The notes under the pieces are model-generated. The model ran no database searches, had not been told where the DNA came from, and saw nothing but the letters and a program-made list of their open reading frames with translations. A DNA stretch of 20,537 nucleotides from Saprospiraceae bacterium (lineage in GTDB: Bacteria > Bacteroidota > Bacteroidia > Chitinophagales > Saprospiraceae): contig JADKFC010000009.1 of assembly GCA_016717655.1 (NCBI GenBank), positions 1 through 20,537 on the forward strand, read 5' to 3'. Position numbers and translations under genes: made by a program. Within the stretch, counting starts at the first letter, position 1. Each line of letters starts with the position of its first letter. This document shows positions 8,463-15,797 of this stretch, piece after piece.

Positions 8463-11209
8463 ATGGGGAGGAAATTTATTTAAAATTGCCAGGAGTTCAA
8501 TGTTGCGACGACAACGATCGTTGACTTTTTGATTTCCAAAGGCTTTTCCATTGAAAAACAAACCGAACGCAAAGGTATCAGACGAGATGTATGATGCCCT
8601 GGGCAAGGAATTTAAAGGGTCTGCTGATATCAAAGAAAAGGCAGATCAGATCCAAATTGGTACCAGTTTCAAAAAGGCTGAAGAAAAACCTGTATTTAAG
8701 CCAATCATTAAACCGATTGAAAAAGAGCCCGCTAAACCGGAGCCTGTTGCTGAAGAACCAGCCCCTCCCGTGGTTGAAGAGGGAAGTTGTTGAAGTTAAA
8801 GCTGACACTCCTAAGTTAAAGATCCTGGGTAAGATTGATCTTACTCCCAAACCCAAAAAAACTACACCCAAGGCCGAGCCTGCTCCTGTTGAAGAAGTAA
8901 AAGAAAAAGCTCCTGAACCAGCGGTAGAAGAGCCTAAAGTGGAAGTTAAACCGGAACCAGAACAAGCACCTGCCAAGGAGGCAGACGAGGTAGATGAATA
9001 CCGCGCGACTACTCCTCAACTGGCAGGATTAAAAATTTTGGGTAAAATTGATACCGAAAAATTTGCCCCAAGTTCAAAGGGTAAAAAAGTAGCAGATAAC
9101 AAAAAAGGAGCCGTACCCGCTAAAAAAGCAGGAGGCAAAACGGATGACAAAGCTGCCCCGGCACCGGCCACAGGTGATGCTTCTGATGCGACCAAGCGCA
9201 AACGTAAGCGTAAAAAAATTACTGCCGACAACTTCAATAAAGACAATGCTGCTGCAGGTCGTCCAAAAAATGACAAGGAAGAAGTAAAAGAAGTTTCTAA
9301 AAAAGAAATTGACGAAAAAATCAAGGCGACTCTTGCCAGACTCAATGTCACCGGCAAGAACAAGCGCCAGAAAATAAGGAGAGACAGCCGGGAAGTAAAA
9401 CGTGAGAAAGCAGAATTGCAGAACGTAGCCGACGGCGAACTAAAACCGGTTAACCGAGTTTGTTTCGGTTTCTGAACTGGCAAGTCTCATGGATGTTCCT
9501 TGTAGCAGATGTAATTACCACTTGTATGAATCTGGGGGTAATTGTATCTATTAACCAGCGATTAGATGCAGAAGTAATTGAATTGGTTGCCAATGAATAT
9601 GGCCACGAAATTGAATTTACCACTGCGGAATCTATCAACGACGAAGAAAAAGACGAGGTTGACGATCCAAACGATTTGGAACCACGGGCACCAATTGTCA
9701 CTGTTATGGGTCACGTTGACCACGGTAAGACATCCTTACTTGACCACATCAGGTCTGCCAATGTTGCCAGTGGAGAAGCCGGGGGTATTACCCAACACGT
9801 GGGTGCCTATGAAGTAATGGTAAATGGCAAAAAAATAACCTTCCTGGATACACCGGGTCACGAGGCGTTTACAGCCATGAGAGCCAGGGGAGCCAAGATT
9901 ACAGACGTGGTTATCATTGTGGTAGCTGCCGATGATCACATCATGCCTCAAACCAAGGAAGCCATAAGTCACGCAATGGCTGCAGGAGTGCCAATTATTT
10001 TTGCCATCAACAAAATTGATAAAGACGGGGCAGACCCAGAAAGAATAAAGCAAGAACTTGCTTCTATGAACTTCCTTGTAGAAGATTGGGGTGGTCCATA
10101 TCAATCACAGGATATTTCTGCCAAAAAAGGACAGAATGTGGATAAACTTTTGGAGAAGGTGCTTCTTCAGGCAGAAATGCTTGAACTTAAGGCCAATCCA
10201 AAACGACCTGCTTTGGGCGCTGTAATTGAAGCTTCGCTCGATAAAGGAAGGGGCTACGTAACTAAAATTTTGATCCAAAACGGTACATTGAACATTGGCG
10301 ACCCCTGTTGTAGCGGGTGCTTATTCTGGCAAAATCAAAGCCATGTTTAATGAAAAAGGTAAAAAACTAAAAACAGCCGGTCCATCTACACCTGTATTGG
10401 TTCTGGGATTGAGCGGTGCGCCTCAGGCGGGTGAAAAATTCAGAGAAACTGAAAACGAACAGGATGCAAGGCAAATTGCAGCCAAACGAGCACAGATAGA
10501 GCGAGAACAATTTAATAGAGCTTCAAAACGAATTTCACTCGATGAAATTGGTAGAAGGTTGGCATTGGGTACCTTCAAAGAACTCAACCTCATTGTGAAA
10601 GGTGACGTGGATGGTTCTATCGAAGCGTTGACAGACTCCCTGATTAAATTGTCAGTAGAGACCATTGCCGTAAGGGTGATCCACAAGGCGGTAGGTCAGA
10701 TTTCAGAATCCGATGTACTCCTGGCTTCTGCATCTGATGCCATCATCATTGGTTTCCAGGTACGACCATCTTCCAATGCTCGTCAGCTGGCTGAAAAAAG
10801 AAGGGGTACAGATCAAGACCTATTCTATCATTTACGAAGCCATCGATGAAGTTAAGATGGCGATGGAAGGCTTGTTGAACCAACCAAAGAAGAAAAAATT
10901 GTATCACAGGTACAGGTGCGTGAGGTTTACAAAATCAGCAAGCTGGGTACCATTGCAGGTTGTTACGTCATGGAAGGCAAGATCACCAGGGGCAATCACA
11001 TTCGGGTTATCAGGGATGGCATCGTAGTCTTCCCAACCAGAGAAGGTGCACATGGTGAAATCGATTCATTGAAACGATTTAAAGACGACGCCAAAGAGGT
11101 AAAAGCAGGCTTGGAATGTGGTATTTCCATTAAAAACTTCAATGATATCCAGATGGGCGACACCATTGAAGCTTATGAAATCATAGAAATCAAGCAGAAG
11201 CTTAAATAA
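8463..11209 (+). CDS. infB: Translation initiation factor IF-2, frameshifted
   Basis: GTPase that brings initiator tRNA to the 30S subunit and promotes subunit joining. The order is: a small N-terminal domain (FKIAREFNVATTTIVDFL after correction, about 8480-8530); a long Lys/Glu/Pro/Ala-rich linker (about 8640-9400); a second IF2-N domain (SVSELASLMDVP, about 9460-9500); the G domain with GHVDHGKT (about 9709-9732), DTPGHEAF (about 9847) and NKID (about 10009); then domains II-IV, ending EIIEIKQKLK. About 915 residues, typical for the phylum. The ATG at 8463 (MGRK) is the best start, with an indel directly after. About eight frame changes are needed (near 8475, 8492, 8555, 8785, 9450, 9501, 10305, 10797 and 10877), again pointing to sequence errors. 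The reverse-strand open frames over the linker are composition shadows. Confidence 0.97.
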
Positions 11210-11223
11210 GCTTTGATCCGGGG

Positions 11224-12012
11224 GTGGAATTTTTGTCTTTAAAAGACTTACTCGAGACAAAGTACCAGCAGTACCATAACAATGGTTTTATAGATAAAGA
11301 CCCTATTTCGGTCCCTCATCGGTATAGCCGTAAACAGGATATTGAAATAGTGGCCTTTATAACGGCTACCATTTCCTGGGGCAATCGCACCTCCATTATT
11401 AAAAATGCCGATGCCCTTTTTGGCAAAATGGGATCAAGTCCCTACGATTTTGTACTAAACCATAGGCCAAAAGACCTTAAAATTCTGGATAACTGGGTGC
11501 ATCGCACCTTTCAAACAGCCGATTTATTGGGGTTTATCCATTTTTTACGTCAGCATTATCAAAATTTCGACTCCCTGGAAGATGCTTTTCTGGGCAACGA
11601 ACCGTTTCGGTCGGTGGCAGACTCACTCACATTTTTATCAGCTTATATGTTTTCGGCAAACGATGAGATCCTCGAGCGGACACGGAAACATGTGGGCAAT
11701 CCTCAAAGAGGTTCTGCCTGTAAACGATTAAATATGTTTTTGAGATGGATGGTGAGGCCAGGTGATGGTGGTGTAGATTTTGGGTTATGGAAAAAAATAC
11801 CCCTAAAAGACCTGATGATGCCCCTTGATGTGCATGTAGATAGGGTGGCCAGAAGCCTGGGAATGTTACAAAGAAAACAGAGCGATTGGAAAAGTGTAGA
11901 AGAATTGACGACTTTTTGCCGTCTTTTGGATGCTGAGGATCCCGTTAAATACGACTATGCCTTGTTCGGCATGGGTATTGAGCAAAAAAAAATCAGCCCT
12001 GTTATTCTTTAA
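11224..12012 (+). CDS. TIGR02757 / DUF2400 family protein
   Basis: Conserved protein of unknown function, intact at 262 residues, the usual length. Family features seen are DPISVPHRYSRKQDIEIVAF near residues 26-45, TISWGNRTSIIKNADAL near 49-65, a central SLTFLSAYMFSAND, the motif RGSACKRLNMFLRWMVRP (residues 161-178), MPLDVHVDRVARSLGM (199-214), and the end VKYDYALFGMGI. The helix-rich C-terminal half recalls DNA-glycosylase-like (HhH-GPD) folds, but no activity is known. The start is GTG at 11224, 14 bases after the infB stop, so it is probably the last gene of the rimP operon. It has no frameshift, in contrast to infB just upstream. Confidence 0.85.
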   Translation: MEFLSLKDLLETKYQQYHNNGFIDKDPISVPHRYSRKQDIEIVAFITATISWGNRTSIIKNADALFGKMGSSPYDFVLNHRPKDLKILDNWVHRTFQTADLLGFIHFLRQHYQNFDSLEDAFLGNEPFRSVADSLTFLSAYMFSANDEILERTRKHVGNPQRGSACKRLNMFLRWMVRPGDGGVDFGLWKKIPLKDLMMPLDVHVDRVARSLGMLQRKQSDWKSVEELTTFCRLLDAEDPVKYDYALFGMGIEQKKISPVIL

Positions 12013-12072
12013 TAGCAAGGCTGATTCTAAAACTTAAAAGCACAATATTATATCTTGAGTTAACTTACTTTC

Positions 12073-12114
12073 TTAAAAAAATAACCCACAACTACTTTAA
12101 GGATGTGGGTTATT
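12073..12114 (-). terminator. Intrinsic terminator of the small-protein gene
   Basis: An 11-bp perfect stem AATAACCCACA (12080-12090) / TGTGGGTTATT (12104-12114). On the minus strand it is followed by seven T, so it acts mainly as the terminator of the 44-residue ORF upstream at 12192-12326. On the plus strand it is followed by A-rich sequence, though it may also help end the rimP operon. Confidence 0.85.
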
Positions 12115-12135
12115 AAAAACTTACACTTACAGCAC

Positions 12136-12158
12136 AATATATTAATAGTCAATATATT
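12136..12158. repeat. Short inverted repeat
   Basis: AATATATT (12136-12143) recurs at 12151-12158 after a 7-base spacer; the 8-mer is self-complementary, so the two copies are both a direct and an inverted repeat. It lies in the 3' region of the small-protein transcript. AT-only repeats can arise by chance. Confidence 0.35.
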
Positions 12159-12168
12159 ATTCGTTTCT

Positions 12169-12192
12169 AATAACCTCTTTTCTGAGGTTTAT
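12169..12192. repeat. Hairpin just after the small ORF
   Basis: AACCTC (12172-12177) pairs with GAGGTT (12184-12189) around a 6-base loop, extendable by A-T pairs on both sides. On the minus strand it begins immediately after the stop codon of the 44-residue ORF, without a long T tract, so it is probably a 3' UTR structure rather than a terminator. Confidence 0.5.
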
Positions 12193-12326
12193 TATAGGCC
12201 TGAACCATCTTCATCTCCTACCCAGTCCATATATTGAGACTGATTGCTCTGAGGCATGTTGTTGAATTCACTAGAAGAAGAAATAAGGCCAAGCGCCATC
12301 AAAAGTCCAATTACATAAGCTACCAT
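12192..12326 (-). CDS. Small membrane or secreted protein, 44 residues
   Basis: Unrecognised small ORF. The ATG at 12326 starts MVAYVIGLLMALGLISSSS, a hydrophobic helix of about 15 residues ending in a Ser cluster, like a signal peptide or single membrane anchor. The remaining 25 residues are polar and acidic with Asn/Gln (EFNNMPQSNQSQYMDWVGD, then EDGSGL) and have no Cys and only weak positive charge. Support for it as a real gene: a candidate -7 element 36 bases upstream, a hairpin just after the stop, a strong minus-strand terminator 78 bases further on, and a clean frame. It lies divergent from the helical-repeat protein at 12837. There is no Shine-Dalgarno, as usual in Bacteroidota. Function is unknown; a secreted peptide, a small membrane regulator or a toxin are options. 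Confidence 0.6.
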   Translation of the reverse strand: MVAYVIGLLMALGLISSSSEFNNMPQSNQSQYMDWVGDEDGSGL

Positions 12327-12362
12327 TTTGTAAAAATTTAATTTGAGTTATAAAATCTATTG

Positions 12363-12370
12363 CAAAATTA
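12363..12370 (-). promoter_or_regulatory. Candidate -7 element of the small-protein gene
   Basis: TAATTTTG on the minus strand fits TAnnTTTG and lies 36 bases before the ATG at 12326. The closest upstream TTG is 16 bases away, shorter than the usual spacing of about 20, so the promoter may be weak or regulated. Confidence 0.45.
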
Positions 12371-12437
12371 TTGCCAGATTATCACTCAAAAAATGACAGT
12401 TTAGTAATTGGAATTGAGTCTAAAATAGACCAATTAA

Positions 12438-12484
12438 TTGCTATTAATCACCTCAATATCTTCATAATGAGGTGATTATAGCAA
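12438..12484. repeat. 17-bp inverted repeat with one bulge
   Basis: The arm 12438-12455 (TTGCTATTAATCACCTCA) and the arm 12468-12484 (TGAGGTGATTATAGCAA) are complementary apart from one bulged T, with a 12-base loop. Neither strand has a T tract right after it, so it does not look like an ordinary terminator. It may be a structured RNA, an operator or a mobile-element remnant. Confidence 0.65.
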
Positions 12485-12531
12485 GTAGATTTGAAATAGT
12501 ATTCTAAGTTTTCAATGCAAACTACTTAGGA

Positions 12532-12651
12532 TTACGGAGTAAACCATAATAAAAATAGATTACACAGATATCCTGTTAAATCTTTATCCCGCCTTTTGTC
12601 ATCATCTAGTTTATAAGAACTGCTAATGGAGCACACTTGGTATTCCTCCAT
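12532..12651 (-). CDS. Questionable 39-residue ORF
   Basis: ATG at 12651, starting MEEYQVCSISSSYKLDDDK and ending LTGYLCNLFLLWFTP-stop, with a hydrophobic C-terminal end. The only support is a perfect TATCTTTG -7 element (12665-12672) 13 bases upstream, which implies a transcript reading this frame. Composition is not clearly coding, and no homologue is recognised. Confidence 0.2.
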   Translation of the reverse strand: MEEYQVCSISSSYKLDDDKRRDKDLTGYLCNLFLLWFTP

Positions 12652-12664
12652 TTCTTTCACATGA

Positions 12665-12672
12665 CAAAGATA
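12665..12672 (-). promoter_or_regulatory. -7-like promoter element in the intergenic region
   Basis: TATCTTTG on the minus strand, identical to the elements upstream of rimP, the EamA gene and the TrpF-like gene. No good -33 TTG at 19-21 bases was seen. It could start a minus-strand transcript running through the 17-bp inverted repeat toward the small-protein gene. Confidence 0.4.
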
Positions 12673-12836
12673 TGTCCCCGTTTAGGATTAAAAAATGCCA
12701 ATTATCAGATAAAAATTATATTAAAATTTGGCCTGAAAATTGCAGTATTAATTTGTAATATTCACTAAATCAATATTATAGTATGTATGAAATTTAAAAT
12801 TAATTTCATGATTGACTTAATAAAATTGGAATTTGT

Positions 12837-14358
12837 ATGAAAACTCTACTTCCATTAGCGCAATTTTTGGTCCAAAACTTAAAAAAAGCTGATCTTTTAT
12901 GGATAAAAAATTTTTGACACCGGAAGAAACTCTTCTTTTTGAAAAAAATCTCATGGCAAAGTACCAAACTGATATTCAGGCAGCACAAGAAGTATTCAAT
13001 ATAAAACCAATACCCCAGATATCAGAAAATAAAAAAGCAGCTCTCAGATAAGTTATATAATTCACTTCTATTCATTACCCCCTCTGTAAAAGGAGTGCCA
13101 AAAAGAATATGATGAATTTGTTGAACTGCATAAAACTGGGGCAGTATTAAATGTAATTGGTTATTTTTCAAGGAGGGATTTGTACCTGCCTTTGATTAAC
13201 CAATCATTTAATATTGCCTATAAATACTTTTTTCACAATGAAGTGCTTTTTATGGCAAACATTCTGAGGCTCTACTATGGAATGACAGAACCTAATGTAT
13301 CAAAATGTAAGTATTATACTCAAATTTATGCAGAAACTATTGATTATGTGCATTGGGAAAACAAATCAACATTGTATTATGAATCCATCAATCTGCAGTT
13401 TGGAAAAAACAAAAAAGTAAATAAAGATCTGATGGTGATAGAAATTGAACGGTATTTAAAAGAACTACAACCTTTTGAGAATAAAATCAGATCGTTTAAA
13501 TTTCACCGGAATTATTACAATCTCAATATGGTATTTCACCATATTCAAAATCAATACCATGAAGTTATAGGTTATTGTGATAAACTTTTGGATTATATAG
13601 AAACCATAGGCTTTCCTTCCATTGTAATTAAAAGAAACACAATTAGACAAAAAGCGGAGCACCTTGTGTTGCTCAACAACTTTGATGAAGCACTCGTGGA
13701 GGTGGAAAAAATATTGGTTTTAGAAACCGAGGGAACATCTACTTGGATTAACGCGCAAAAAATGTTATTGCTCATTTACGTAAATAAGAGAGAATATTTA
13801 AAGGCGGATAAAATAACTACAGAATTATTATCCAATCAAAATTATACTAAGGCAATAAGTGCTTATAAGAGACAAATCGCCCTGATTGGTGTCTATCTAT
13901 ATATTTTCAGACTCATGCACATCATACCTGGATATCAAGAAGACCAAAAATCACAAGTTAAAAAATATATGAATGAGTATCCGGAGTTCAGTAGAGACAA
14001 ATCCTCAATGAATATTCCTATTATCATTGCCCAATTGTTAGAAGCCATAGTGCTGAAAAGAGAAGGCGAGGTTATTGACAGAATCGACGCCCTCAAAAAG
14101 TATTCAAGCCGATACATTACAAAAAGTGATAGCATTCGAAGCAACTGCTTTATCAATATGCTGTTGGAAGTGGTGCGCAACAATTATCATATAGTTGCTA
14201 TTGAACGACATGCTAAAAAATACCATGCAAAATTATTGGCAAACCCAAAATTAACCTCTGATGAAGCAGCAGAAGTAGAATTTATTCCATACGAACATTT
14301 GTGGGAAATTATCATAAACTTCATGAAGCACAGGAGAAATCAAGATAATAGGTGGTGA
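12837..14358 (+). CDS. Unrecognised helical-repeat protein of about 507 residues, 5' part frameshifted
   Basis: No known family is recognised. From the ATG at 12837 the frame gives MKTLLPLAQFLVQNLKKADL, then after a shift near 12890 LTPEETLLFEKNLMAKYQ, then KQLSDKLYNSLLFITPSVKG (near 13040-13095), AKKEYDEFVELHK (about 13098), and from about 13180 one clean frame of almost 390 codons. The protein is rich in Lys, Glu, Tyr, Ile and Leu, soluble, with no signal peptide or membrane segment. Amphipathic helix pairs with TPR-like spacing recur (for example HIQNQYHEVIGYCDKLLDYI, LLNNFDEALVEVEKIL, REYLKADKITTELL). The style matches large groups of uncharacterised cytoplasmic helical proteins in Bacteroidota. 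No DNA-binding domain is obvious. It is convergent with the acetyltransferase gene (16-base gap) and divergent from the 44-residue small gene. Confidence 0.7.
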
Positions 14359-14374
14359 TTTTTTCTACAACAGC

Positions 14375-15003
14375 TTAGGAATTTAGCAATTCTTCCAGCC
14401 TTTCATAAAATTGTCCAGCATGATAACCATCGGCTAGGCGTGGTGCAGGTGGATGGATATCGGAAGATAATATCGGCCATTTTTTCCATCAATTTGCCAA
14501 CAGAAATTTTAGGCACACTACCCGGATTTTTGATCACACCTGCATGACTCAGATGGGTAAGGCCACCCAGGGCAAGGCCGAAAAATGTACTACATCCGGT
14601 CTGTTGGCGGCATCACTTAAACACAAGCCTTGCTTTTGCTGCACAGCTTGCATCTCTGCTAACGCAAGCTGAGCAAACTGTTCAAAATTATCATAATAGG
14701 GCATGAAAGAAAAACCAAGGTATGATCTGCCCTGCCCACCGTTGGCGAAACATGGATGGTGTCATAAATTCTTACCCTATCTTCTTCGATTCTATACCTT
14801 AGGTTTTCTATTGCGTTGACTGCTACCAGGCATTTGTGCATATAGTAAAGAAAAAATGAAGACCCCTCCTTTTTACACTTTTGTAAAGCAACACCGCATT
14901 CAACCTCAGCTACAAGTCCAAAAAAGGGCTGATCCATGGCACTGAAAAAATGAAAGTGTTCTTTTCTGTTCCATTGTTCTATATCCAGATACTTTGCTGT
15001 CAT
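14375..15003 (-). CDS. Chloramphenicol acetyltransferase-like (CatA family) protein, frameshifted
   Basis: Acyl-CoA-dependent acetyltransferase of the CatA fold. The N-terminus reads YLDIEQWNRKEHFHFFSAMD and PFFGLVAEVECG, typical of the family, then FFLYYMHKCLVAVNAIE and RYRIEEDRVRIYDTIHVSPTV. After shifts near 14690 and 14585 come NRPDVVHFSALPW and PKISVGKLMEKMADII. With one base restored near 14430 the catalytic motif reads HHALADG (usual CAT form HHxxxDG), followed by YHAGQFYERLEELLNS-stop. About 209 residues, close to CatA. It may be a chromosomal enzyme with a non-drug acceptor; resistance cannot be inferred. Its ATG (15003) lies one base after the stop codon of the HAD gene, so the two are co-transcribed. 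Confidence 0.85.
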
Positions 15004-15004
15004 T

Positions 15005-15703
15005 TTATAACATGGTAAGCAGCTCAGTCAGGCTGGCTTTTTGAAAAAATTTGTCATTTTCGATCGTAATGTCAATGGCTTCATGAGCCCAGGTAGTGTG
15101 ATATGGAATATGTACCCCATAACCACCAATGTTCAATACAGGCAATACATCGGACTTCAATGAGTTACCTACCATCATTAATTCCTTAGCATCTATGTCG
15201 AGGTGATGGATCAGTTTTTGATAATCCTGCTCAGCTTTTTCTGTCATTATCTCAATATGGTGGAAATAGCCCATTAATCCTGATTTTTTAAGCTTGCGCT
15301 CCTGATCAAGTAAGTCTCCCTTGGTGGCTACTACTAACTTGTATTTTTTAGATAGTTCTTGTAATACCAGCTCAACATCCGGCAGCAAGGTAACAGGCTT
15401 ACTCAACATTTCTTTGCCTATAACAATGATTTCATCTATGGCGGATGCAGGAAGGGTATAACTGGTTTCTCTGATGGCAGTTTCTATCATCGACAGCATA
15501 AAAGCTTTGATGCCATATCCGTAAAGCCCCAGATTATCGATCTCGGTTTTAAGTAAGGCTCTTAATGTAGAGTGAGGAGGAAGATAGTTTTCAAGTAATG
15601 ACACAAATTTTTCTTCCGCCGCCCTAAAATAGGTTTCGTTGTCCCACAAGGTATCATCGGCATCAAAGGCTATGACTTTTAATGTATTGATCATGATTTC
15701 CAT
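15005..15703 (-). CDS. HAD superfamily hydrolase
   Basis: Probable phosphatase of the haloacid dehalogenase superfamily with a helical C1 cap, intact. Motif I is FDADDTLWDN (nucleophile and acid Asp) at the N-terminus; the cap covers about residues 20-95; motif II is VVATKGD (Thr); motif III Lys lies around EKAEQDYQK; motif IV is VGNSLKSDV. Length of 230-233 residues is usual. An ATG exists far upstream at 15745, but the -7 element at 15708-15715 lies between, so the true start is 15703 (MEIMINTL) or 15694 (MINTL). The substrate is unknown. It is the first gene of a two-gene operon with the CAT-like gene. Confidence 0.85.
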   Translation of the reverse strand: MEIMINTLKVIAFDADDTLWDNETYFRAAEEKFVSLLENYLPPHSTLRALLKTEIDNLGLYGYGIKAFMLSMIETAIRETSYTLPASAIDEIIVIGKEMLSKPVTLLPDVELVLQELSKKYKLVVATKGDLLDQERKLKKSGLMGYFHHIEIMTEKAEQDYQKLIHHLDIDAKELMMVGNSLKSDVLPVLNIGGYGVHIPYHTTWAHEAIDITIENDKFFQKASLTELLTML

Positions 15704-15707
15704 GGTA

Positions 15708-15715
15708 CAAAAGTA
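15708..15715 (-). promoter_or_regulatory. -7 element of the HAD-CAT operon
   Basis: TACTTTTG on the minus strand, four bases before the ATG at 15703. The transcript would start at or next to this ATG, giving either a leaderless message or a leader of about 10 bases if translation begins at 15694. Confidence 0.5.
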
Positions 15716-15783
15716 GACATTTTCTACAGACGGGTAAAAATACAATCAGTAGTTAAATTTTAATATTAGTGGGTCGATCTACT

Positions 15784-15791
15784 TATCTTTG
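15784..15791 (+). promoter_or_regulatory. -7 element of the EamA transporter gene
   Basis: TATCTTTG, six bases before the ATG at 15798. It predicts a start site at or almost at the start codon. No matching -33 TTG is seen. It shares a 103-bp intergenic region with the divergent HAD promoter. Confidence 0.6.
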
Positions 15792-15797
15792 ACCTCT

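Larger units (their letters stand above)
12327..12836. other. Long AT-rich divergent intergenic region
   Basis: About 510 bases between the small-protein gene (minus) and the helical-repeat gene (plus). It holds the -7 candidate at 12363, a 17-bp inverted repeat at 12438-12484, a questionable 39-codon minus-strand ORF with its own -7-like element, and a 7-bp AT-rich palindrome TGAAATT/AATTTCA (12788-12808) 28 bases before the plus-strand gene. No clear TAnnTTTG element for the plus-strand gene was seen. No tRNA or known riboswitch was recognised. Confidence 0.5.

Noticed and set aside
7905..9475. Separate small genes at 7905-8432 and 8551-9475
   Set aside because: They are pieces of nusA and infB split by one-base indels; the motifs continue in order across the breaks.
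8578..9483. Minus-strand open frames of 132 and 155 codons
   Set aside because: They are antisense to the Lys/Glu/Pro/Ala-rich linker of IF-2, whose base composition removes stop codons on the other strand; the translations are Ser/Phe/Leu-rich shadows.
12540..12600. Near-palindrome ACAGATATCCTGT as an operator
   Set aside because: The match is imperfect and 13 bases long in AT-rich DNA; there is no second copy nearby and no adjacent regulator gene.
12806..12988. Minus-strand 60-codon open frame
   Set aside because: Antisense to the 5' part of the helical-repeat gene; Phe/Lys-rich composition comes from AT-rich sequence.
14375..15003. Chloramphenicol resistance gene
   Set aside because: The fold and the catalytic motif fit, but chromosomal CatA-like enzymes often have other acceptors, there are no mobile-element signs nearby, and resistance cannot be read from the sequence.
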